Positions 55,279-64,000 of a stretch of 64,000 nucleotides of DNA are shown piece by piece (the stretch's first letter is position 1; every line of letters starts with the position of its first letter). A program made the translations under genes and the position numbers. Source of the DNA: Rhizomys pruinosus (lineage: Eukaryota; Chordata; Mammalia; Rodentia; Spalacidae); the NCBI GenBank assembly GCA_009823505.1, contig VZQC01009973.1, positions 664,657-728,656 of the forward strand. Reading direction: 5' to 3'. Below the pieces are notes generated by a model. The model saw only the letters and a list, made by a program, of their open reading frames with translations, had not been told where the DNA came from and searched no databases.

Positions 55279-56242
55279 TTTTTAATTTTTTCTGCTTTTA
55301 TTGATATTTTGTGTATTTCAGACATCATTTTTCAATTCAGTTCATGCACATTTCCCTTTCCCTCCCCCCCACCCCATCCCAGATCATGCATTCTGCCATA
55401 ACTGTCTTGTATCTTTCTCTCAGTCTTTTTTTTTATTAATTTTATTTATTTCTGTATGTGTATGAATGTACTGTCTGCATGCAAGTTTGTGCACCCGTGT
55501 TGTGCAATGCCGCGGAGGTAAGAAGAGGGTGTTAGATTCCCCTGGAACTGGAATTCTCCTGGAATTGGAGTTTCAGACGGTTCTCAGCTGCCATGTGGGT
55601 GCTGGGGATCGAACCCAGGTCCACTGTAAGAGTGGTTGGCTCTCTTAACCGCTAGGCCATCTCTTCAGCCCCTTTCTCACTCTTTTTTTATGTTTAAGAA
55701 TTCACATTTTCGTCCATTAATTTTATATTACTCCAAAATATGGATATATACTCTCCACCCACATACGGTAATTACAGAGTGTGAAAATAAGTGGTGGATA
55801 GGTTCTAGAGCCATTGAGGGATTCATATTATAACAGCATAGTTGCTTTCATATAAACAGAAATATAAAACAATAATATTGTTCAGCTTGCCTTTCTGGGG
55901 GATTTGGTGCTAGCATCCACAAATGAGGTAAGCCATTTGCCATTTGTTTTTCTGGTACTGTGTTGCTTCACTTGGCATAATGGCTTTGAGCTCCATCCAT
56001 TTACCTACAAAGTTCATAATGCCATCTTTCTTTACCACTGAATAGTACTCCATTGTGTAGATGTACCAAATTTTTGTCATCCACTTGTCTGTTGAGGGCC
56101 AATTGGGATGGTTCCAGCTCTTCGCTATTGTGAAGAGAGCTGTAATAAACATGGATGTACATGTATCTTTGCAGTAGGATGAGTCTTTTGGATATATACC
56201 CAGGAGTGCTATGGCTGGATCAGGTGGTAGGCACATTCCAAG
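55279..56242 (-). mobile_element. L1 fragment G, minus strand, split by a B2
   Basis: Begins with a T-rich 3' end and L1 tail (CATTTTTCAATTCAG, CCACCCCATCCCAG), then a 3' UTR interrupted by a B2 at 55433-55675. It continues to the ORF2 end (55910-56236; WYIYTMEYYSVVKKDGIMNF). Confidence 0.88.
55433..55675 (-). mobile_element. B2 SINE with internal 19-bp duplication
   Basis: Reverse-complement B2 with GGAACTGGAATTCTCCTGGAATTGGAG, i.e. the CTCCAATTCCAGGAGAATTC block duplicated. Flanks CTTTCTCTCAGTC and CTTTCTCACTC are a likely target duplication. Confidence 0.9.
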
Positions 56243-56955
56243 TCATTTTTTTCTTTATTTTTTTCTTTGTTTATTTTTTTCCTTTATTTGCTTATTTTTT
56301 AAAGGATTCTACAATATAAGAGCACAGTTGTTTTCAGAAAACATTGACATTGCTCAGTTTGGCATACAGTTAGGTAATTGGTGCTAGCATCCACAGATGA
56401 GGTAATTCGTCATTTGTTTTTCTGTGACTGTGTTACTTCACTCAGCATGATATCTTCTAGCTCCAACCATTTACCTGCAAAGTTCATGATGTCATCTTTT
56501 TTCACTGTTGCATAGAACTCCATTGTGTAGATGTACCACATTTTTTCTATCCACTCGTCAGTTGAAGGGCACCTGGGTTTGTTCCAGCTCCTTGCTATTG
56601 TGAAGAGAGCCACTATAAACACAGCTCTGCATGTATCTCTGCAGTAAGATGAGTCTTCTGGATACATACCCAGGAGTGGTATGGCTGAGTCAGGTGGCAA
56701 GTTCATTCCAAGTCTTCCAGGGGTTCTCCATACTGCTTTCCATAATGGCTGTACCAGTTTACATTCCCACAAGTGGTGGATTAGTTCTCCCCTTTCTCCA
56801 CAACCTCCCCTGCACTTGGTGTCATTTTTTTTCTTGAACCTAGCCAGTCTTACTGGAGTAAGATGATAACTTAGTGGTTTTAATTTGGATTTATTTAATT
56901 ATTAGCAACGTTGAACACTTCTTAAGATGTTTCTCAAGCATCTCTAATTCCTCAC
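56243..56955 (-). mobile_element. L1 fragment H, minus strand
   Basis: T-rich start (56243-56305), then 3' UTR and ORF2 end (56410-56772; WYIYTMEFYATVKKDDIMNFA). Ends near CTCTAATTCCTCACTC. Confidence 0.85.
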
Positions 56956-57015
56956 TCATGGCTGAAGCATCCAGCTCCTGCCTATGATTCAGGTGGTATT
57001 GGAAAATCCCTGATC

Positions 57016-58390
57016 TCCTCATTCCAAGTCTTTTAATGGTTCTCCACACTGCTTTCCATAGTGGTTGAACAAATTTACATTCCTGCAAACAGTGGATGAA
57101 AGTTTCCCTTTCCCCACAACCTCTCCAGATCTTAGCTAGTCATATTGGAGTGAGAATATATCTGAGAGTGGTTTTAATTTGCTTTTCCTTAATTATTGAA
57201 CACTTTTTAAGATCTTTCTCAGCCATCTTTAATTCCTCACTGGTGAAGTCTCTGTTTATCTCTGTACCCCATCTTTTGAGTGGGTCATTTTCTTCTTACT
57301 TCTTTGTTTTTTGAGTAGTTTATATATTCTTGACCTTAATGCTCTGTCAGATGTATCACTGATAAAGATTTCCTCCCACTCTGTGGGTTTTCTCTTCACC
57401 TCCTTGATTGTTTCTTTCACAGTACAAACTTTTGAGTTTTATGAGGTCCCATTTGTCAACTGTTGATCTTATTTCCTGTTCAGCTGCTGTCTGATTTAGG
57501 AAGTCTTTTCCTACGCTTATGTCTTGTAGGTTGTCACCAATTTTTTTCTTGTATCACCTTTAGGGTTTCAAGCTTCACGTTGAGCTCTTTGATCCATGTG
57601 GGGTTTATTTTTTGTACAGGGTGAGAGGTAGGGTTTTAATTTTGTTCTTCTACAAATGGTGATAAAATTTTGCCAGTACAATTTGATGAAGATGCTAACC
57701 TTCTTCCATTGAGGTTTTCTTGCCCCTTTGTCAAATATGAGGTGGCTGAAATTGTATGAGCTCAAGTTTGGATCTTTAATTTTGTTCCCTTGGTCAAGGA
57801 GTCTTTATTTGTGCCAGTACCAGACTTTCTTTATGACTATGGCCCTGTAATATAGCTTAAAGTCTGGTAGGTCAACCCCCTCTCCCTGTATTGCATTTTT
57901 CACTCAGGGTTGCTTTAGCTATTCAGGGTCTTTTGTTTTTCCATATGAATTTAAGGATTTTTTTCCAAGTCTGTGAAGAAGATCACAGTGATTTTAATTG
58001 GGATTGCTTTGAATCTATAGATCAGTTTGGGTAAAATGGACAAGTTTTATATTAATTTTCCCAATCCATCAGCATGGGAGGTCTTTCAATCTTTTGATGT
58101 TATTTTTAATCTCCTTCTTCTGGGGTTTAAAGTTTTTGTTGTAGAGGTCCTTGGTATCTTTTGTTTGGTTCATTCCCAGGTATCTTATTGTTTTTGAGGT
58201 TATTGTGAGTGGGAAAGTCTTATATTCCTTCTCCACTTGTTTATTGCTGGTGTAAAAAAATGCTACTGATTTTTCAAGGTTAATTTTATTTCCCACCACT
58301 TTACTAAATCTTAATCATTTCTAGAAGTTTTCTGGTGGAGTTTTTAGCATCCCTTAGGAAAAATATCATATCATCTGCAAAAATTGATAG
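57016..58390 (-). mobile_element. L1 fragment I, minus strand (ORF2 C-terminal half)
   Basis: ORF2 pieces at 57568-57765 (SSYNFSHLIFDKGARK) and 58069-58299, from the C-terminal region back towards the RT. 56956-57015 between H and I does not match L1. Confidence 0.85.
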
Positions 58391-58394
58391 CTTT

Positions 58395-58792
58395 TTACAG
58401 ATGATATGATGGTTCTATGAGCTTATATTCCCGCCAGCAGTTGATGAGTGTTCCCCTTTCCCCACAACCTCTCAAGCATTTGGTGTCTTTTGTTTTCTTG
58501 ATCTTAACCAGTCTTATTGGAGTGAGATCATATCTTAGAAAGGTTTCCATTTCCATTTCCTTAATTATTAGAGATGTTGACCAATTTTTAAGATGTTTCT
58601 CACCCATCTTTTCTTCCTCACTGGTGAAGTCTCTGTTCAGCACTTTACTACATCGTTTGAGTGAGTCATTTGTTTCCTTTTTTGTTTTTTGAGAAATTCA
58701 TATATTCTGGATGTTAATGATCTGTCAGATGTATGTATCACTGGTGAAGGTTTCGTCCCACTCTGAGGGTTTTCTCTTCACTCCCCTGAAGT
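58395..58792 (-). mobile_element. L1 fragment J, minus strand
   Basis: The sequence jumps back to an ORF2 region already seen in fragments H and I (58395-58643; GEKHLKNWSTSLIIKEM). It is therefore a separate or rearranged copy. Confidence 0.8.
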
Positions 58793-58902
58793 GATAGGAT
58801 ACAAAACTAACCTAAAAAAGTCAGTAGCCTTTCTTTACAACAACAGCAAGCAACTGAAGAGGGAATATGAGGAGACTTTCCCACTCACAATAGCATCAAA
58901 AA

Positions 58903-58953
<51 letters not shown>

Positions 58954-59695
58954 AATACCTGGGGACAGCCTTAACCAAAGATGCCAAAGATCTCTACAGC
59001 AAAAATTTAAACACCTGAAGAAAGAGATTGATCTCCATCAAAAGATGGAGAGCCCTCCCATGCTAATGGATTGGCAAAGTAATACAGTAAAAATCTCCAT
59101 TCTACCCAAATGAATATGCTATACCAGTAAAAATCTCCAAGAGTTTCTACACAGACTTGGAAAAAATCCTTAAATTCATATGGAAATAAAAGATACAAAA
59201 GAGCTAAAGCAACCCTGAGTGAAAAATGCAATACAGGGTGAATCCCTTTAATGGACTTCAATCTATAAAGACAGCCTGGTAATGGCACAAAAACAGACCC
59301 GTTGCCCAATGGAACAAAACTGAAGATCTAAACTTGAGCTCATATAATTTCACCCACTTCATGTTTGACAAAGGGGCAAAAAAAATTCAGTGGAAGAAGG
59401 ATAGCATCTTCACCAAATGGTGCTGGCAAAACTGGATCACCATTTGTAGAAGAACAAAATTAAACCCCTACATCCCACCCTGTACACAAGTCAAATCCAA
59501 GTGGATCAAAGACCTCAATGTGAAACCCAAATCCTGAAAGTAACAGAAGAAAAAGTTAGCAGCAACCTACAAGACATAGGCATAGGAAATGAAAAGACTT
59601 TCTAATCAGACACCAGGTGCACATGTGTGACCTCATCAAACTCAAAAGCTTCTGCACAGCAAAAGAAACATTCAGGGATGTGAAGAGAAAACCCA
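58793..59695 (+). mobile_element. L1 fragment K, plus strand (ORF2)
   Basis: Plus-strand ORF2 including FTHFMFDKGAKKIQWKKDSI (59355-59410), after an AAAT microsatellite at 58899-58953. It ends near AGAGAAAACCCATAAG. It is opposed to the minus-strand fragments at 58792. Confidence 0.85.
58899..58953. repeat. (AAAT)n microsatellite
   Basis: About 13 AAAT units inside L1 fragment K. Confidence 0.95.
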
Positions 59696-59699
59696 TAAG

Positions 59700-59838
59700 T
59701 ATTTTAACACTTGTCTGTAACTCAAGGTATCTGAAACTTTCTTCTGACCTCTTCAGGCATTGTACAATATTGATGAACTTAAACACATGCAGGAAATACA
59801 CTCACACACCCAAAATTAATAAACCAAATATAAAAAAA
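59700..59838 (+). mobile_element. B2 3' part, plus strand
   Basis: CTGTAACTCAAGGTATCTGAAAC, TTCTTCTGACCTC and ACACTCACACACCCAAAATTAA are the B2 3' half. The head is missing. Confidence 0.65.
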
Positions 59839-59845
59839 GAATTGA

Positions 59846-60020
59846 AATGAGTGAATCATGGTAAAACATGCCTTTAATCCAAGCACTCAGGTGGTAGAGG
59901 CAAGGATATTTCTGTGAGATCAAGACCAGCCTCATGAATATAGTGAGTTCTATGACAGGTTTGATTACTGGGAGACCCTGTCACAAAAAGACAAAAATAA
60001 AAAATAAATAAATAAAAACC
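59846..60020 (+). mobile_element. B1 SINE, plus strand
   Basis: CATGGTAAAACATGCCTTTAATCC, GATCAAGACCAGCCT, GGGAGACCCTGTC and an AAAT tail. One ~15-bp insertion in the right half. Confidence 0.88.
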
Positions 60021-60121
60021 CCAAATAATCAAAATATATGCTCATTCTATGTTTGAATCAAATGTTACAGGTAGTAATCTATGTAGCCTATTTTCACTTA
60101 CATGCATGAAAGTACAAGAAC

Positions 60122-60348
60122 AAATGGAGCTATAGAGAAGGTTGACCAGTTAAGAGCAATGCTTGCTTTTACAAAAGACCTGAGTTGATTCCCAGCACTC
60201 ACATGTTGGCTAATAACAATCCATATTTATAACTCATAAGGATCATATACCTTCTGCTTGCCTCCACAGGCACTGTAGAACATGTGTGCGCTATCATACA
60301 TAAAGGGGGTACACCCATACACATAAAATAAAAATAAATATATAATGT
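60122..60348 (+). mobile_element. B2 SINE, plus strand, diverged
   Basis: TGGAGCTATAGAGAAGG..CCAGTTAAGAGCAATGC head, GAGTTGATTCCCAGC box B and ACACCCATACACATAAAATAA end. Confidence 0.85.
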
Positions 60349-60391
60349 AAAATTCTAAATAAATCCACAAAATTTATTATTGTTTTACTTT

Positions 60392-60605
60392 CTAAAGAAT
60401 TTATTATTTTTCTTTTATGTGTATGAGTGTATTGCCTATATGTATGTAAAACAACTGTTTTGTGAATTAACCATGAAAGACAGAAGAGGTATCAGATTCC
60501 CTGGAACTGGTGTCATACTCAGTTTTAGCTGTGTACTGGGATTCAAACCAAGGTATTCTGAAAGAATAGACACTTTTCTTAATCACTGAGTCATCTCTCC
60601 AGGTG
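60392..60605 (-). mobile_element. B2 SINE, minus strand, diverged
   Basis: TTATGTGTATGAGTGTATTG, CCCTGGAACTGG, GGGATTCAAACC and ATCTCTCCAGG mark a reverse-complement B2. Confidence 0.85.
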
Positions 60606-60944
60606 CTTACTTTTCACTTTAAAACTAGTTTTGTAATATTTTATTCTATTTATATGTTCCTGGGAAATTATGGGGAAAGCTGTAGACTTCCTAAATTTTC
60701 CCCTGGTGTTAGTCTTACATCTTAAATTCATGACAATATAAAATGAAACTAAACTCAGATGATTTAAGTCTTTACTGAGTATCCATTTAAACAAAATTTA
60801 AGTTGATATTTTCTGTTTTTAGATTTTTCAGGGTGTCATGCTCTTACGTGGACAGTTTGTTACTATCAAAATTTTTGTAAATACTGCTAATAAGATTGAC
60901 TTGCTTTTCTATGCACTGCACAGGAGTTATGACCAATTATTTCA

Positions 60945-61098
60945 TTTTTTTTTTGGTATTTTTGAGACAAGGTCTCCCTTTAGTCCGAGCTGGTCTGGAA
61001 CTCACTATGTACACCAAGGTGACCTTGAACTCATGGAGATCCTCCTGTCTCTGCCTTCGGAGTGCTAGGATTAAAGGAATGCGCCACCTCACCTGGCC
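60945..61098 (-). mobile_element. B1 SINE, minus strand
   Basis: TTTTTGAGACAAGGTCTCCC, GGTCTGGAACTCACTATGTAC, CCTTGAACTCATGGAGATCC and GCTAGGATTAAAGG: full reverse-complement B1. Confidence 0.92.
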
Positions 61099-61100
61099 TC

Positions 61101-61505
61101 AATTATTTCATTTCTAATAAAAGCTTGAGAACTTTAGTCTATATTATTTTTAAGAATATACTTTTATAAAATGTAATAAGCTTTACTGTCTAGTTTCAAT
61201 TCTACAGTTCACTAAACCTTGCATTAAACATTTTATACTTTGTAATAAATGCATATGTATATACATTTATGAAATCATTGAATGGATTCTAAACTCAAAA
61301 TTCTCTTTTTGTAAGAACTTCAGTATGTTATCTTAAATATGCTTGTATAACGTTCATACTTGTCAATTTCTTGTAAGTTTAATTTTATTAAGATTGTTTT
61401 CTATGTCCTACACTTTATTTAGAATTAAAATGAATTACATCCATAAAAGATACATTTTGATTACAATTTATTAAACTAAATGAACAGTATATTATTTTCT
61501 CCAGA
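61101..61505. other. AT-rich DNA, nothing recognised
   Basis: No element or gene supported. Confidence 0.5.
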
Positions 61506-61513
61506 TATGTAGG

Positions 61514-61514
61514 G

Positions 61515-61553
<39 letters not shown>

Positions 61554-61650
61554 TTTTAGATGCATGGTTTCACTTCATAGCCCTGACTGGTCTGGAACTC
61601 ACTAAGTAGACTGAAGTTTGGCCTTAAGCTCACAGGATATCAACTTGCAG
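61514..61650 (-). mobile_element. Degenerate B1 with (TTTA)n tail, minus strand
   Basis: A (TTTA)n run at 61514-61556 is the tail. ATGGTTTCACTTCATAGCCC, GGTCTGGAACTCAC and GGCCTTAAGCTCACAGG follow B1, which is truncated before its start. Confidence 0.75.
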
Positions 61651-61869
61651 GAGTCAGGTGCTTTTTATTTCTCCTTCCACAAAGTATGTCCAGTGAATTA
61701 AAATAAGATCTTCAGGCTTGCATAGTAATCACAAATACTCTCTCAGACATTGGCTCAGCCTGTAATTCAAATGATTTCAGGCACTGAATTTACTAAAGAA
61801 AACCAATATTCTAAAGGCTGTATCTATAGCTTTGTATTAAATTTCACCTTTTAAAATTAGTTTTGATTT

Positions 61870-62099
61870 GGGCTGGAGAGATGGCTCAGTGTTTAAGAGC
61901 GATGACTGCTCTTGCAGAAGACCTGGGTTTGATTCCCACCACCCATATGGTGGCTAAGAAACATCTTTAACTCCAGTTACAGGGGAATCCCACGCCCTCT
62001 TCTGACCTCCGTGGCATTGCATGACATGGGTGCACCAACTTATATGCAGACAGTACACTCATACACATAAAAAATAATAAATAAATAAAAATAAATTTA
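61870..62099 (+). mobile_element. B2 SINE with 17-bp target duplication
   Basis: Complete B2 (GGGCTGGAGAGATGGCTCAG to an AAATAA tail), flanked by AAAATTAGTTTTGATTT on both sides (61853-61869 and 62100-62116). A young-looking insertion. Confidence 0.96.
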
Positions 62100-62116
62100 A
62101 AAATTAGTTTTGATTT

Positions 62117-62937
62117 AAAGACGTTTCTGTTACAATTAGGATATTTCAGAGTGATTTTCAATACTAAATGTCAATTGCCACAGTATTTATATTATTTTAT
62201 TCTCAAAGGAGAAAGTCATTGAAATGTGACATTAGCATTTATTTTGAAAGTACCTAGTGAATTGAGTTAAGTTCCAAACATTTGAAAGAGTATGACTCAA
62301 CTTTTGAAAAACAGATTTATTAAATCTGTTGCTTGTAGTCTATTGATGAGTCTATTGACTCATATTGACTTACAGAACACAATAGGAGTGCTCCTATCAG
62401 CTTCCAGCTTTTCATATTCACTCTTAAAGATGCTCATGTAAGTTGCATCATAGAATAATTTAAACATAGCTGGAGACTGAATTATGACTAAAGGGCAATA
62501 AGGTGATTTATTATCTTCTTTTTTTCTTTTTGCCTTCCATTCATTTTGTAATAATCCCACCCATTTCACGATTGGGTTTTTGGAACAAAGTATATTTGGG
62601 TTAAGTTATGCTTATTAGGATCATAGTTTAGGATAGATGTCAGCTATAAGTTCTGAACATCAATAATCTGACAGATACATTTTGTCAAGCAAGCTATTGC
62701 ATCAACGTTTAGTTTAGATTTAGCAGGAGTAAGATAAAAGTTGAGAACTGAGGTTAGTATTTGTTTCTATGATACGATTTTACAGAATTTCAATAGTACA
62801 GCATAGTTCTCAAATTTTGTCAATAAACCCATACATATAAGAAATTCTAAAACTAATGTAATTGTACACTGCATAAAACTAGCCATTTACATTCATCTCG
62901 TGAGATTTCAGACACCTAGAAACATATTGATAGAGTT
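62117..62937. other. AT-rich DNA, nothing recognised
   Basis: No element or gene supported. Confidence 0.5.
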
Positions 62938-62951
62938 AAAAGTTCCATTAA

Positions 62952-63200
62952 GGGCTGGAGAGATGGCCTAGCGGTTAAGAGCACCGACCGCTCTTACAGA
63001 GGACACGAGTTCAATCCCCAGCACCCACATGGCTGCTGAGAACCATCTGAAGCTCCAATTCCAGGAGAACTCCAGTTCCAGGGGAATCCGAGACCCTCTT
63101 CTGACCTCCGCGGCGTTGCACGACATGGGTGCACAGACTTGCATGCACACAGTACATTCATACACATACAGAAATAAATAAAATTAATAAAAAAATTAAA
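62952..63200 (+). mobile_element. B2 SINE with internal duplication and 14-bp target duplication
   Basis: Complete B2 flanked by AAAAGTTCCATTAA (62938-62951 and 63201-63214). It carries the same 19-bp internal duplication (CTCCAATTCCAGGAGAA then CTCCAGTTCCAGGGGAA) as the copy at 55433-55675. Confidence 0.96.
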
Positions 63201-63287
63201 AAAAGTTCCATTAAATATATATTTCCAAATATAGCTTTTAGAGGTTAATTTCTATCATGTGAAGTATAACTTAGAAAATAAAATGAG

Positions 63288-63587
63288 GAGATCTCCCGAG
63301 ACCAGCTGAAGCAAGTGCAGGTAGGTAGGCAGCAGCTGGGTGGTTCAGCAAGGCTGATTGTTGATTGACTTAATATAGTTAATCTGTTAATCCAGTTGTC
63401 TTTGGCTTAAATGGCTTTTGTGGCTGCAGGGGTGGAGTTATCCTCCCAGCTGGTATAAAAGGTAGGGTTGTGTGATTCTTGAGATCTGAGATCTCCCGAC
63501 ACCAGCTGAGGCAAGCAGTGCAGGTAGGTAGGCAGCAGCTGGGTGGATCAGCAAGGCTGATAGTTGATTGAATTAATATAGTTAATC
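63288..63587. repeat. Tandem 200-bp-period repeat with TATA box
   Basis: A ~98-bp block (GAGATCTCCCGA.ACCAGCTGA to ATATAGTTAATC) occurs at 63288-63384 and 63488-63587. The spacer contains TATAAAA at 63454-63460, 28 bp before the second block. It could be an LTR-like or L1 5'-monomer-like promoter array. The second block is interrupted by the retroposon starting at 63588. Confidence 0.7.
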
Positions 63588-63589
63588 AT

Positions 63590-64000
63590 TTTTTTAATTT
63601 AATTTTTATTGATGCTTTGTGCATTTCATACATCATTTTCCAATTCAGATCAGGAATACTTCCCTTTCCCTTCCCCCCCACCCCCACCCCATCCCAGATC
63701 ATGCATTCTGCCATAACTCTCCTGCATCTTTCTCTCAGATTTTTTTTCCTTTTTTAGCTATAAATGATAATCTATGAGTACAAGCATCCTTCGTGCAAAA
63801 TCAATCTGCAGGCTGTTGTGCCCAAACCCCCACAGCCCCACCATCCATTGGGGGGTGACAGGTCGTTTGTTCAATCAAGTTGATCAAATGAGTGTCCAGA
63901 CTACATCGCTGAAGTTTCAACATTCACCCCAATCGCAGCCTTTACATTCTACCACGCCCCCTCTTCCGTAGATTGTTCCCTAGGCTTAGAAAAGGGGCAC
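63590..64000 (-). mobile_element. Chimeric L1-tailed retroposon, copy 2, runs off the window
   Basis: Reverse complement of the 2029-2402 element: T-rich end, L1 tail (63600-63740), then the ~190-bp unique module (63765-63955). It extends at least 45 bp further 5' than copy 1 (..CTTAGAAAAGGGGCAC at the window end). Its 5' border and target duplication lie outside the window. Confidence 0.85.

Noticed and set aside
1..64000. CRISPR arrays, bacterial operons, plasmid or phage features
   Set aside because: All recognisable sequence is mammalian retroelement DNA; the tandem repeats are microsatellites or element-internal.

Overview
This is mammalian (rodent) genomic DNA with no host gene that I can support. 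B1 SINEs and tRNA-derived B2 SINEs occur together with many rodent-type L1 copies and ERVL-group LTR elements. That combination points to a muroid rodent (mouse/rat/hamster/gerbil/vole group). The B2 and L1 sequences do not look like standard Mus or Rattus consensus, and I cannot name the species. The assembly has a 997-base N gap at 19927-20923 and a single N at 15825.

Layout. 1-5160: broken L1 DNA, plus strand then minus strand, carrying a 374-bp chimeric retroposon at 2029-2402. 5165-5833: a probable solo LTR. 7190-9704: old L1 pieces, a B2, a corrupted-looking low-complexity patch and a B2-B1 fused SINE. 10095-15710: a long minus-strand L1 with ORF2, ORF1 and a monomer-like 5' UTR. 17480-19441: a complete non-autonomous LTR element whose internal region holds two tandemly duplicated, covarying hairpin domains. 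21330-24000: a repeat copy, a solo LTR, an IAP-like solo LTR with perfect 6-bp target duplication, and a retroviral env remnant. 24826-33595: an ERVL provirus (gag-pro-RT-RNase H-integrase-dUTPase, no env) with a perfect 5-bp target duplication. It is interrupted inside the dUTPase region by a second LTR element on the minus strand (30379-32475).

34069-38933: a B2, a class II ERV pol remnant, a second copy of the 21330 repeat, and a truncated L1 with a 14-bp target duplication. 38934-46800: another long minus-strand L1, split by a second copy of the minus-strand LTR element (42862-45008). 46808-53940: SINEs, a solo LTR and long stretches with nothing recognised. 54016-59695: a pile-up of L1 fragments, mostly same-oriented. 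59700-64000: SINEs, a tandem repeat with a TATA box, and a second copy of the chimeric retroposon running off the window end.

No open coding gene was seen. All protein-coding signal belongs to transposable elements and is broken by stops, frameshifts, truncation or nested insertion. The observations most worth a second look are the covarying RNA-like repeats at 18123-18580, the chimeric retroposon family (2029-2402 and 63590-64000), the B2-B1 fused SINE, and the three LTR families that share a leucine-tRNA-type primer site.
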